A DNA stretch of 64,000 bases, from positions 3,688 through 67,687 of the forward strand of contig CAAEUZ010000056.1 of NCBI GenBank assembly GCA_900759385.1. The letters are read 5' to 3'. The DNA is from an uncultured Oscillospiraceae bacterium (GTDB taxonomy: Bacteria; Bacillota; Clostridia; Oscillospirales; Oscillospiraceae). Each line of letters starts with the position of its first letter. Within the stretch, counting starts at the first letter, position 1. The translations under genes were made by a program, and so were the position numbers. Below the pieces are notes generated by a model. It was not told the DNA's origin. It saw only the letters and a list, made by a program, of their open reading frames with translations, and did not search any database. Shown piece by piece: positions 26,448-34,821 of the stretch.

Positions 26448-27452
26448 TCAGCCCTGGCTGAGATACGCCTCGTCCCTGGCGATTATGTCCGCGCAGTTGT
26501 CGGCGGTGACCAGCTCGCAGGGGATGGCGATGTCCTCAACTTCTTCGCCATTGAGGTATTTCACGGCGTTCTCCATGGCCTGGTAACCCATGGTGTAGGG
26601 GTCCTGGGAGACCGTGGCGACGAGGTTGCTGCCGGAGGAAATGGCGTCCATGACCTCACCGTCGGTATCGACGGCGACGACCTTGATGTCGGTGCGGTTG
26701 GTGGACTGGGTGGCGGCGTAAGCGCCCAGGGCCATCTCGGCGTTGGCGCCCCAGATGAACTGCACGTCAGGGTTGGCGCCGATAATGCTCTCGGCCGCGT
26801 TGAGGGAGGTGCTGCGGTCGGCGTTGCAGTCCTGCTCGGCGACTATCTCTATGTCGGGATAGGACTCGGCGAGCTTGTCCTTGAAGCCCTGCTCGCGGTC
26901 AGCGGTGGCGGAGGCGGCGGGCCAGGTGAGGATGGCGATCTGGCCGGAGCCGCCCAGCTGCTCGCCGATGTACTCGGCCGCTATCTGGCCGATCTGATAG
27001 TTGTCGGAGCTGACGAAGCTGGCCACGTCGGCGCCCTCAATGCCGATGTCGCAGGTACCGATGGCCACGCCCTTGCTCTGGGCCTCTTCGATGGTGGGGA
27101 CGATGCCCTCGGAGTTGCAGGGCCCGACGATGATGTAATCGACGCCCATCTCGACGAAGTTCTCTATGTCGGCCACTTCCTGCTGCAGGTTGCCGTCGGC
27201 ATATTGGTAGACAAACTCAACGCCCAGGGCGTCGGCTGCATCCTGCATGCCTATGGTCTTGATCTGCCAGTGCTGCACGGCGCCGTAGCCGTGGGAGGCG
27301 GCGATATAGTACTTCTCCGCCGTGCTGCCGTCGGCGCCGGTGTCGGCGGGGGTGGGCGTAGGATCGGTGGTGTCGCCTGTGCCGCAGCCGGCCAGGAGGC
27401 CAACCGACAGAACGGCCACCATCAACAGTGCCATAACTTTCTTCATTTTCAT
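26448..27452 (-). CDS. Ribose-type sugar ABC transporter substrate-binding lipoprotein
   Basis: Periplasmic-binding-protein-like domain 4 family (RbsB/XylF-like). The signal peptide ends in VGLLAGC with the lipid-bearing Cys at about residue 23, followed by a Thr/Pro/Asp-rich linker. The mature part shows alternating strands and helices of a two-lobe sugar binder (for example VDYIIVGPCNSEGIVPTIEE near 110). A GAAAGGAAAGGAACC stretch precedes ATG 27452; a second ATG follows two codons later. The product captures the substrate of the operon. Confidence 0.93.
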   Translation of the reverse strand: MKMKKVMALLMVAVLSVGLLAGCGTGDTTDPTPTPADTGADGSTAEKYYIAASHGYGAVQHWQIKTIGMQDAADALGVEFVYQYADGNLQQEVADIENFVEMGVDYIIVGPCNSEGIVPTIEEAQSKGVAIGTCDIGIEGADVASFVSSDNYQIGQIAAEYIGEQLGGSGQIAILTWPAASATADREQGFKDKLAESYPDIEIVAEQDCNADRSTSLNAAESIIGANPDVQFIWGANAEMALGAYAATQSTNRTDIKVVAVDTDGEVMDAISSGSNLVATVSQDPYTMGYQAMENAVKYLNGEEVEDIAIPCELVTADNCADIIARDEAYLSQG

Positions 27453-27498
27453 GGTTCCTTTCCTTTCTGATCTTTTATAAACGACGGGGCACGCCCGG

Positions 27499-28326
27499 TC
27501 ATTTTACCTTCTCAAACAGTTTGTGCAGGAATTCAATGGACTCCTGGGTATACTGATCGTAGAATTCCTTCTGGACAACGCCGCCGAAGGGGTCGGCCGC
27601 AGCGGGGAGGAGCTCCATGGATACCCAGCCGTCGTAGTTTATGTCGCGCAGCGCGCGGGCGATGGGCTCAAAGTCGATGTGGCCGCGTCCCGGGGCCGCG
27701 CGGTTGCTGTCGGCGATGTGCAGGTAATAGAGCTTGTCTCCGACCTCGCGCAGGGCTTCGGCCATGTCGGTCTCTTCGATGTTCATATGGTAGGTGTCGC
27801 CCATGACGCCGACATTTGGCAAATCGATTTCATTTACCATTTTCAGCGCCTGGGAGAGGCGGTTGATAAAATGCGTCTCATAGCGGTTCCAGGCCTCGAG
27901 CGTCAGGCGGACGTTTGCCGTGAGCGCATATTCACCGGCGGCGCGCAGGCCCTCTACAGCCCACTGCCACTCCTGCTCAAACGGGGCCTGGGCCACCGTC
28001 TTCATGCAGGCGGAGGCCTGAACGCTGATGGAGTGCGCGCCGACCGCCTTGGCAAAATCGACACACTCCTTCACGTAGTCAACGGCCTGGCGGCGGATAG
28101 TAGGGTCGGCGGAGACAAAATCGCGCTCTGTGTTGAACACCGCGCACAGAGAACTGGCGGAAATGTTGTACTTCTGCAGCAGCTCACGCACTTCGGCCGC
28201 GTTATACCTGGAGGGTTCGCCCACAAGGTCAACGCCGTCATAGCCAAAGCGTGCCAGCCTGGCGATGCTGGTCTCAACACTCTCGTTGACATAGACCAGG
28301 GTGTTGTATGAGATTTTGATGCTCAT
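27499..28326 (-). CDS. Sugar phosphate isomerase/epimerase (AP_endonuc_2 TIM barrel)
   Basis: First gene of the seven-gene catabolic operon. It is a 275-residue TIM-barrel isomerase with FGYDGVDLVGEP near 28, LTLEAWNRYETHF with a metal-binding Glu near 144, GDTYHMNIEE near 177, LHIADSNRAAPGRGHIDF near 202-219 and MELLPAA near 242. Close paralogue of the protein at 21917-22789. A good AAAGGAG precedes the ATG, and a LacI-type operator and promoter lie 40-80 bases upstream. The ligand set is complete, so it should be active, with the sugar substrate unknown. Confidence 0.88.
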   Translation of the reverse strand: MSIKISYNTLVYVNESVETSIARLARFGYDGVDLVGEPSRYNAAEVRELLQKYNISASSLCAVFNTERDFVSADPTIRRQAVDYVKECVDFAKAVGAHSISVQASACMKTVAQAPFEQEWQWAVEGLRAAGEYALTANVRLTLEAWNRYETHFINRLSQALKMVNEIDLPNVGVMGDTYHMNIEETDMAEALREVGDKLYYLHIADSNRAAPGRGHIDFEPIARALRDINYDGWVSMELLPAAADPFGGVVQKEFYDQYTQESIEFLHKLFEKVK

Positions 28327-28365
28327 TTTTGTATCTCCTTTCTTCCAAGCGGATGACCAGAATAA

Positions 28366-28407
28366 TGTAATCGTTTACACTATATTGGAAATACTGAGAC
28401 CTGTAAA
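28366..28407 (-). promoter_or_regulatory. Promoter and LacI-type operator of the sugar catabolic operon
   Basis: Read on the minus strand, TTTACA (28407-28402) and TATAGT (28384-28379) are 17 bases apart. Directly downstream lies the palindromic TGTAAACGATTACA (28379-28366), a typical LacI-family operator with a central CG. The LacI regulator encoded next door is the obvious candidate to bind it. Confidence 0.72.
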
Positions 28408-28461
28408 CAAGTCCCGGTATTTCAATCATTTCACCGATTATTATATGCCGTATTTACGCCC

Positions 28462-29478
28462 TCACACCGCGGCAGTGGACTCGCGTACTTTGAGCTCGTA
28501 AGGCATGACGATATGCATGTTGTCGTTGCTGCCCTTGTCAATGCATTCTTTGAGCTTTTTCATCGAGGTCAAGCCCAGGTCGTAGCAGGGCTGGGCGATA
28601 GTTGTTATATATGGATGGAACATCTTGGCATATTCCACGTCGTCAAAGCCGGTGACGGAGAGCTCACCGGGGACGGAAATGCCCATTTCCCTGGCCCTCG
28701 ACATGACGCCCAGGGCCAGCATGTCGGAGCCGCAGAGTATGGCGGTGGGCCTGTCCGGCAGGCTCAGCAGCTTTTCCGCGGCGGCAATGCCGCTCTCATA
28801 GCTGTAATCCGGTGTGCCGACCACGTAGTCCTCTTTGAAACCGCGCGCGAAAGAGCCGGAGGCGACGGAATCGCGGTAACCCTGTTTACGCAGGCGGGTG
28901 GACAAGAAGTCGTTTTCTATATTTACGTAGGCAATCTTTTCGTGCCCCAGATGGCGGACGTGGCGGACGAGCTCGCACATGGCGCCGTAGTTGTCGATGG
29001 ATATGTAGGGGACGGACACGCCGTCGGCTGCCTCGGCGCACTGCACCATGGGGAAGCGCTCGGCATACTTGCCCAGCCAGGCGTCTCCGCATGAGCAGGA
29101 GAGGAAAATGGTGCCGTCGGCCCGCTTGCCCTCCATCATGCTTGTAAAAACCTTTTCCTGATTGGCGTCCTTGTCGCTGTTGATAAAAGCGCTGTATCCC
29201 CAGAACTGGGCCGCGTCACAGATGCCAGAGAGTATGTGCGAGTAATAGGGGTTGGTGAAATTGGAGACCATGATGAGGACAACCTTGCTCTCGCCCTTGC
29301 GCAGGTTGCGCGCGGAGGGGTTTGGTATGTAGCCCAGGCGCTCGATAACTTCGCTCACGCGCCGGGCGGTGGTCTCGCTCACGCGGCTGTTGCCGTTGAG
29401 TACCCTGGAGACAGTGGCAACGGATACGCTCGCCTCTCTTGCGACGTCTTCTATTGTGATACTGCTGCTGTCCATCAT
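28462..29478 (-). CDS. LacI-family transcriptional regulator
   Basis: Repressor with an N-terminal LacI helix-turn-helix (ITIEDVAREASVSVATVSRVLNG, about residues 7-29) and a sugar-binding C-terminal domain. It has 338 residues, the normal length. It lies between the seven-gene catabolic operon and the divergent isomerase gene at 29759, both of which carry CGTTTACA-type operator sequences upstream; it probably represses both until the substrate or an intermediate binds. A GTTTTCAAAAC palindrome at 29508-29518, about 30 bases before its own start, may be involved in autoregulation. Confidence 0.92.
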   Translation of the reverse strand: MMDSSSITIEDVAREASVSVATVSRVLNGNSRVSETTARRVSEVIERLGYIPNPSARNLRKGESKVVLIMVSNFTNPYYSHILSGICDAAQFWGYSAFINSDKDANQEKVFTSMMEGKRADGTIFLSCSCGDAWLGKYAERFPMVQCAEAADGVSVPYISIDNYGAMCELVRHVRHLGHEKIAYVNIENDFLSTRLRKQGYRDSVASGSFARGFKEDYVVGTPDYSYESGIAAAEKLLSLPDRPTAILCGSDMLALGVMSRAREMGISVPGELSVTGFDDVEYAKMFHPYITTIAQPCYDLGLTSMKKLKECIDKGSNDNMHIVMPYELKVRESTAAV

Positions 29479-29694
29479 AATAACCAGCCAATCGTTGTAA
29501 TGTAACGGTTTTCAAAACAATTATGCACAAATCGACAGCGCAAGTCAAGACATTGATTTGCCAACTCAAACTTTTTGAGTAATTCCTACAGTTTCTAAGC
29601 GGCGAAATTGTGCATCATTTTATGGCAGCAACGCATCAATGGGATAATTTTGTCGGATTCGGGTATATTTTATGCCGAAATTGAGATTTTCCTC

Positions 29695-29724
29695 TTGACT
29701 GCGCGCTATAAAAACGTTTACACT
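29695..29724 (+). promoter_or_regulatory. Promoter with LacI-type operator
   Basis: TTGACT (29695-29700) and TACACT (29719-29724) are 18 bases apart. The sequence AAAACGTTTACA (29711-29722) overlaps the -10 element and shares CGTTTACA with the operator at 28366-28379. Confidence 0.62.
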
Positions 29725-29758
29725 AACGGTGATTTAGCATCGTAAGGAGGCTGTTGCT

Positions 29759-30673
29759 ATGAAAATGGGTCTTGTATCGGCCATACTGGCCGACTACAGC
29801 TTTGAGGAGATGATCGACACCGTGGCCGGGCTGGGCTTTGAGTGCGTTGAGGTCGCCTGCTGGCCGGACGGCAAGGCGGAGCGCCGCTATGCCGGGGTCA
29901 GCCACATCAACGTCGAGGAGCTTGACGAGGCGAAGAAGGAGTATATACTCAGCTACTGTGCGCAGCGCGGGGTGACCATATCGGCGCTGGCGTATTACCC
30001 GAATACGCTTGACGGCGACGAGGCCAAGCGGGCCGCGAATGTGGAGCATCTCAAGCGCGTAATCCGCGCCGCCGCCATGCTGGGGGTGAACATGGTCACC
30101 ACCTTCATCGGCCGAGTGCAGGACAAGAGCGTAGAGGAGAACCTGGAGGAGGTCGCCCGCGTATGGCCCGGAATACTGTCCCTGGCAGAGGAGCTGGGCG
30201 TCAAGGTGGCCATAGAGAATTGCCCCATGCTCTTTGACCGGAGCCAGTGGCCGGGCGGACACAACCTCATGACTACTCCTGTCATCTGGAGGCAGGTGTT
30301 TGACCTGCTTAAGAGCCCGAACCTGGGGATTAACTACGATCCTTCGCACTTTGTCTGGCAGATGATAGACTATATAGCGCCCATCTACGAGTTTAAGGAC
30401 AGGATATTCCATGTGCATTTCAAGGACATCAAGCTCTTCCAGGACAAGCTCAGGCGTTGTGGCACCATGGCCTATCCCCTCGACTACATGTCCCCCAAGC
30501 TGCCGGGGCTGGGTGATGTGGACTGGGGCGCGTACTGCTCCGCCCTCACCGACATCGGCTACGACGGCTTTGCCTGCATAGAGGTGGAGGACAAGGCCTT
30601 CGAAGGCAGTAAGGAGTCCATATTGAAATCCATTACACTCTCCAAACGCTATATGGACCAGTTCGTCATCTGA
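29759..30673 (+). CDS. Sugar phosphate isomerase/epimerase (AP_endonuc_2 TIM barrel), divergent member
   Basis: A 304-residue TIM-barrel protein of the xylose-isomerase-like group (IolE/IolH-like), only distantly related to the two paralogues in the neighbouring operon. Features are GLGFECVEVACWPDGKAERR near 21-40, VKVAIENCPMLF with a metal-binding Glu near 150, NLGINYDPSHFVWQM near 188-202, FHVHFKDIKLF near 218-228 and CIEVEDKAF near 276. AAGGAGG stands before the ATG. It is transcribed alone, away from the LacI gene, from an operator-bearing promoter, and ends at a strong terminator. A sugar isomerase or epimerase role is likely; the substrate is unknown. Confidence 0.88.
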   Translation: MKMGLVSAILADYSFEEMIDTVAGLGFECVEVACWPDGKAERRYAGVSHINVEELDEAKKEYILSYCAQRGVTISALAYYPNTLDGDEAKRAANVEHLKRVIRAAAMLGVNMVTTFIGRVQDKSVEENLEEVARVWPGILSLAEELGVKVAIENCPMLFDRSQWPGGHNLMTTPVIWRQVFDLLKSPNLGINYDPSHFVWQMIDYIAPIYEFKDRIFHVHFKDIKLFQDKLRRCGTMAYPLDYMSPKLPGLGDVDWGAYCSALTDIGYDGFACIEVEDKAFEGSKESILKSITLSKRYMDQFVI

Positions 30674-30686
30674 CGGCGGGGAAAGC

Positions 30687-30716
30687 AAAAGAGCTCGCTT
30701 TGTGCGAGCTCTTTTT
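30687..30716. terminator. Bidirectional terminator
   Basis: AAAAGAGCTCGC (30687-30698) and GCGAGCTCTTTT (30704-30715) form a perfect 12-bp stem with TTTGT as loop, with A- and T-runs on both sides. It serves the isomerase gene on the plus strand and the GH65 gene on the minus strand. Confidence 0.85.
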
Positions 30717-30728
30717 TGTATAAGCGGA

Positions 30729-32843
30729 CTATGCAAGCGGCTCTATGACGGCGCCGTCGTGCGTGACACGCGCCTCAAAGCGCGCGCCGCGGAAGTGGAA
30801 CCGGAAGCGCAGCGACCGCCATCCCTCGGGCAGGTTGGGGGAGAGCACCGGCTGGCCGTCCTCCAGGTGCAGCCCGGCAAAGCCGAAGACGAGAGACTGA
30901 TATGTCTCGCCCAGGCAGGCGAGGTGGAGGCCCTCCTTGCCGGTGTTGCACATCACGTCGCGCAGGTCCAGCCAGAGCGCTTTGGTGAAATAGCGCATGG
31001 CGTCGTCCGACAGGCCGTTCTGCGCGGCGAAGAGGGCGTGCGTGGCGAAGCTCAGCGTGGAGTCATGTATGCACAGCGGCTCAAAATCCTCCCAGGCGGC
31101 CAGCTTTTCCTCCCGGCTGAACAGCTCCGGCATGCGCGTCATCAGCAGCAGTACGTCCGCCTGCTTGATGACCTTCAGGCGCTGCAATGCGTCAAAGCAC
31201 ACGCGCGAATAGGCGGCCGAGTCGTCCGGCTTCAGCGCGCCCATGTCCACCGGTTCCAGCAGGTGGAAGGTGTCGTCCTGGCGCCAACGCCCGGTTTCCG
31301 GGTCCCGGGGCAGCTTTATTTTGTCATACAGCTCCCGCCAGGACTTTATCTCGTCCACGGTGAGGCCGAGCTGTGCGTACTGCCCGGCGTCGAGGCGGGA
31401 CAGCCGCTCCGCGGCGCGGGCTGCCAGATCGACATTGTGGCGCACCATTACGTTGGTGTAGAGGTTGTTGCTGGTGATGCCGCAGTACTCGTCCGGGCCC
31501 TTGCAGAAGAGCAGATTGACGCCGCCGTCCGGGGCGGGGGAGTAGCGGCTGGGCCAGAAACGGGCGGTTTCAATTAGCGCCGCCGCGCCTCCGCCGAGGA
31601 AGAAGCCGCCGTCACCGGTCCAGTCCAGGTACTGGCCGAGCGCGTAGGCGATATCGGCGGTGACGTGTACCTCGCTGCAGCCTATGTCCCAGCTCTCGCA
31701 CTGTTCGCTGCCGTCCAGGGAGACCATCCAGGGGTAGCGCGCGCCGGTACCGTTCATTTTCCGGGCGTGTTCGCGGGCCTGTGGGAGCGTGCGCACGCGG
31801 AAGCTGAGGAGGCTGCGGGCCGCCTCGGGGTCCGACAGCAGGAAAAAGGGCAGGATGAACATCTCCGTATCCCAGAAGCAGCAGCCCTTGTAGCGCGTGT
31901 GCGTGAGCCCGCGCGCGCCTATGCTGACGCTGGGGTCGCGGGAGGAACAGTTGGCCATGAGCTGGTAGATGACATAGCGTACGGCGCTCTGTGCCTCGGG
32001 GTCGCCGTCTATGGCCACGTCGCTGTCCTCCCGGCGCCTTCCGAGCGCCGCGCCTGCCCTGACCAGGGCGGAGTCATAGCTGATTGAACCAGGAAACTCC
32101 GCGTCAAGGCGCGGGTCGAGGTCGCGGCTGGTACGTATTTGACAGCACGTGTCCACCGAGAGGGCGCGGCCGGTAAAGCACGGCGCGCCGCCGCAGGTTT
32201 CGGCACCGGCGGGTGAGGAGGCGGCCATCCGGTAGGAGATCCTGAGGCCGGTATAGCGGGTTTCGTACTCCGCCGAGAGGCCGGATCCGTCCGATGCGTA
32301 CCCGCACGGGCGGAACATGCGCACCATCTCGTCGTTCTCCTTGACCTGGTCGTCGGGGATGGGGCAGTTGCAGGGGCTGGAGTCGATGCCCAGCGTGAGC
32401 GTGGCCGGGACATCGCTGTTGATTACAAAACGTTGGAATATCAGGCCGGGGGTGTCCATGGGGAAAACCCGCCGCTCGGTGACTGCGGCGCTGTGCCCGG
32501 CGGCGGAGACGGTGTACTCCAGGCTCAGCTCGCCGGTGCGCAGGTCGAGGGTGCGCGCTACGGGCGAGGAGAACTGCGCCGTCTCCCCGCCCAGCTCTAT
32601 CCGGCACCAGACGGGGGTGGGCAGGGCTGCAAAATCCGTGATGGGCGAGCCGCCGCTGATGCGGTCGAATATGCCGGCCACGAAGAGTCCCGCGTCCAGC
32701 GGACGCTCCTGCGGACGGAAGGCCGCGCAGCCGCGCACGCCCATGCGCCCGGAGCCGGTGAAGAAGACGGACTCCAGGAACTGGTCGCAGGCCGGCCCGG
32801 AAGCGGTGAGCGTCCAGCCGTTGAATTTTACGTCATTCCTCAT
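30729..32843 (-). CDS. Glycoside hydrolase family 65 protein (alpha-glucoside phosphorylase-like)
   Basis: GH65 enzymes usually split alpha-linked disaccharides (maltose, trehalose, kojibiose, nigerose) with phosphate. The N-terminal beta-sandwich is followed by an (alpha/alpha)6 barrel with the motifs GCCFWDTEMFILPFF near 328-342, the catalytic acid in GPDEY (Glu452), IKQADVLLLM and the DSTLSFATHALFA stretch. 704 residues is typical. The ATG at 32843 overlaps the upstream gene by 11 bases and has GGAGGCG before it. No signal peptide, so cytoplasmic; the disaccharide is presumably imported by the family 1 transporter encoded on the other side of the locus. Phosphorylase rather than hydrolase activity is inferred. 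Confidence 0.88.
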   Translation of the reverse strand: MRNDVKFNGWTLTASGPACDQFLESVFFTGSGRMGVRGCAAFRPQERPLDAGLFVAGIFDRISGGSPITDFAALPTPVWCRIELGGETAQFSSPVARTLDLRTGELSLEYTVSAAGHSAAVTERRVFPMDTPGLIFQRFVINSDVPATLTLGIDSSPCNCPIPDDQVKENDEMVRMFRPCGYASDGSGLSAEYETRYTGLRISYRMAASSPAGAETCGGAPCFTGRALSVDTCCQIRTSRDLDPRLDAEFPGSISYDSALVRAGAALGRRREDSDVAIDGDPEAQSAVRYVIYQLMANCSSRDPSVSIGARGLTHTRYKGCCFWDTEMFILPFFLLSDPEAARSLLSFRVRTLPQAREHARKMNGTGARYPWMVSLDGSEQCESWDIGCSEVHVTADIAYALGQYLDWTGDGGFFLGGGAAALIETARFWPSRYSPAPDGGVNLLFCKGPDEYCGITSNNLYTNVMVRHNVDLAARAAERLSRLDAGQYAQLGLTVDEIKSWRELYDKIKLPRDPETGRWRQDDTFHLLEPVDMGALKPDDSAAYSRVCFDALQRLKVIKQADVLLLMTRMPELFSREEKLAAWEDFEPLCIHDSTLSFATHALFAAQNGLSDDAMRYFTKALWLDLRDVMCNTGKEGLHLACLGETYQSLVFGFAGLHLEDGQPVLSPNLPEGWRSLRFRFHFRGARFEARVTHDGAVIEPLA

Positions 32844-34626
32844 AGTCAACGCCTCCCAAAGCGCGCCTGAGGGCGTGGCAGACAAAACCCGCCGCGGTGG
32901 CGAAATGCTCGCCCGTGGCGCACTCGCCGGTGTGTTCGTCTATGCTCTCGCACACGATGCCGTTGTCCAGAAAAGCCCGGCGCAGGATGCTTATCGCGAG
33001 TTCCTCCCCGCCGGAGAGCAGGCTGTTAGCCACGCTGAGCAGCCAGGGGTGCGGAGCGTGCGTGCAGCCGATATCGGCAAACTCACAGCCGGCAAAACTG
33101 TAGGCATAGTCGGGAGAGCGGATCATGCGCGCGGTGTTGGCATATATGGGATCGCCGGCGGAACAGAAGCCGAGATAAGGCAGGAGCAGCAGCGAGCCGG
33201 GCGGCTCGTCGTATACGTCGCTGTGCCCCTCTAGGTCAGTGCTCCAGACGAAGTAGCGCCCCTCGCCGCCGTCCGATGTGCAAAGGCGCAATACGGCCTC
33301 CCGCACTTTGCCGGCCTCCCCGGCCAGACAGCCGTACTGCGCGGGGAAGAGACGGGAGAGCGCCCGCAGCGCCCGCCAGACCAGGACGTTGTCATAGGTC
33401 AGATATGGATAAGTGCGCACGTCGTCGGTGGGCATGAGGAAGGTCTCGTACAGCGGTTCGGTGGGATGATGCCTGGTTTTGAGCGTGCGCAGTATGCGCG
33501 CGATCCCCTCGGTGATGCACGGAAGATTGAGCACGGAGCCATCGCCGGTCGCGCTCACATAGCGTTCCAGGGCCAGAATCGGGGCCATCAGTTCGTCGAG
33601 CTCGAAGCCCGGCTCCAGCACCGTGCCGTCAATGAAGCGCGAGTGTATGCCGGTGTTGCGTGCCTGCCTGCCGAAGGCGCAGAGCAGCATGTCGCGCGCG
33701 AGGGACGGGTCGGCGTCCAGCACGGTGGGGAAGCTCCAGAAGAGGCTGTCGCGGTCCCAGTAGGCTGCGGACACATAGTAACGGGAGCTGCGGCTGGTGA
33801 CCATCACCAGCTCCTCGGTGTCTATGGTCAGACCTGTCGAGTAGAAGAGGCAGAAAAACATGTTCGTGTTGTAGAGCTCGCAGAGGTGCCTGTCGTCCGT
33901 GTCCCAGCGGCGGGCGCGCAGCCAGGCGAGCGTGCTGCCGAGCTCTTTTTCCCAGCCCTGGCGCAGCATCTCCTTGGCGCTGGTGGCGGCGGCCACCTCC
34001 TCGTAGCCCAGCCCCCAGTAGAAGCAGGCGGACTCGCTCTCGCCCGGGGCGAGGGTGACCCGGCGTTCCAGGCAGTAACGCACCGCGCCGCCATCCGTGG
34101 AATGGGAGGCAGCCAGCTCCCTGTCGCACATGGGGGCGAAGGCGAGGAAGGGCAGGCCGCAGAAGAGCTCGAACACCGGCCCTGAATTCCACAGGCTGTC
34201 CGTGACGCGCTTGGTACCGAGAATCTCCTTGTCCTCGTTTACGCACAGCCAGGCGGAATCCCAGACCCCGCGGAGGCCGTACGCGGCGTCAAGCGGCGCG
34301 TCCGAGGCGTTTTCAACGCTCAGCCTGTAGATAAACCCGCGCTCGCCGGTGGGGGCGAGCACGGTGCCGTGCACGCGCAGCGCGCCCGCGCTCGCGGTGA
34401 AATCCGGCACCCAGTGCTCCAGGCGGTTCCACTGCAGGCCTGTCAGCGGCAGATCTGCCCCACAGCGCACAAATGGCTCCATCACCGGGGCGGGGCCGCC
34501 GCGGAATTCCACCAGTCCCTTGGCACCCATGTGCAGGCAGGAAAAACTGCCGATCGCCGCCGTGCGCTCGTCGAGCGTGGGGATGGAGACGTACTCATTG
34601 CCGGTCGGAAGGTAAAGCTCTCTCAT
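32833..34626 (-). CDS. (Alpha/alpha)6-barrel glycoside hydrolase-like protein
   Basis: Carbohydrate-active enzyme of the six-hairpin glycosidase type, clan unclear (GH15/GH63/GH125-like). The N-terminal half looks like a beta-sandwich (GFIYRLSVENASDAP). The barrel contains YWDRDSLFWSFPTVLDADP near 288-306, in which WDRDS resembles the catalytic-acid region of such enzymes, and ends with TGECATGEHFATAAGFV. No signal peptide. The ATG at 34626 follows AGAGAGGT; a TTG two codons earlier is an alternative. It overlaps and is probably coupled to the GH65 gene, and both lie divergent to a sugar importer. A role in trimming imported alpha-glucosides or mannosides is inferred. Confidence 0.75.
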   Translation of the reverse strand: MRELYLPTGNEYVSIPTLDERTAAIGSFSCLHMGAKGLVEFRGGPAPVMEPFVRCGADLPLTGLQWNRLEHWVPDFTASAGALRVHGTVLAPTGERGFIYRLSVENASDAPLDAAYGLRGVWDSAWLCVNEDKEILGTKRVTDSLWNSGPVFELFCGLPFLAFAPMCDRELAASHSTDGGAVRYCLERRVTLAPGESESACFYWGLGYEEVAAATSAKEMLRQGWEKELGSTLAWLRARRWDTDDRHLCELYNTNMFFCLFYSTGLTIDTEELVMVTSRSSRYYVSAAYWDRDSLFWSFPTVLDADPSLARDMLLCAFGRQARNTGIHSRFIDGTVLEPGFELDELMAPILALERYVSATGDGSVLNLPCITEGIARILRTLKTRHHPTEPLYETFLMPTDDVRTYPYLTYDNVLVWRALRALSRLFPAQYGCLAGEAGKVREAVLRLCTSDGGEGRYFVWSTDLEGHSDVYDEPPGSLLLLPYLGFCSAGDPIYANTARMIRSPDYAYSFAGCEFADIGCTHAPHPWLLSVANSLLSGGEELAISILRRAFLDNGIVCESIDEHTGECATGEHFATAAGFVCHALRRALGGVDYEE

Positions 34627-34645
34627 AGGCAAACCTCTCTATCTT

Positions 34646-34686
34646 GTTTAATCGATTAACGCAATTTAACAAGTTTAACTTGTCAA
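34646..34686 (-). promoter_or_regulatory. Operator/promoter region of the glycosidase pair
   Basis: Two palindromes lie in tandem: GTTTAATCGATTAAC (34646-34660) and ACAAGTTTAACTTGT (34669-34683). The first shares TTAA-n-CGATTAA with the operator before the LacI gene. On the minus strand TTGACA (34686-34681) is a good -35 element; the -10 is weak. Control by the adjacent LacI protein is likely. Confidence 0.6.
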
Positions 34687-34745
34687 CATCATATCATAAT
34701 TTGGCCGCTTGTCAATAAAAATTGTAAAAAACGCAAAATTGTATC

Positions 34746-34774
34746 TTGACAACGCCGGAGTTATTGGCTAATAT
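34746..34774 (+). promoter_or_regulatory. Promoter of the LacI gene and probably the importer operon
   Basis: TTGACA (34746-34751) and TAATAT (34769-34774) are 17 bases apart. Confidence 0.75.
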
Positions 34775-34788
34775 TAAGGCAAGAAAGA

Positions 34789-34804
34789 GTTTAAGCGATT
34801 AAAC
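34789..34804 (+). promoter_or_regulatory. LacI-type operator
   Basis: GTTTAAGCGATTAAAC forms a 6-bp inverted repeat around GCGA just downstream of the predicted start of transcription and 18 bases before the LacI gene. Its core matches the palindrome at 34646-34660 on the divergent side. Confidence 0.7.
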
Positions 34805-34821
34805 TAACGAGGTGATTTTGA

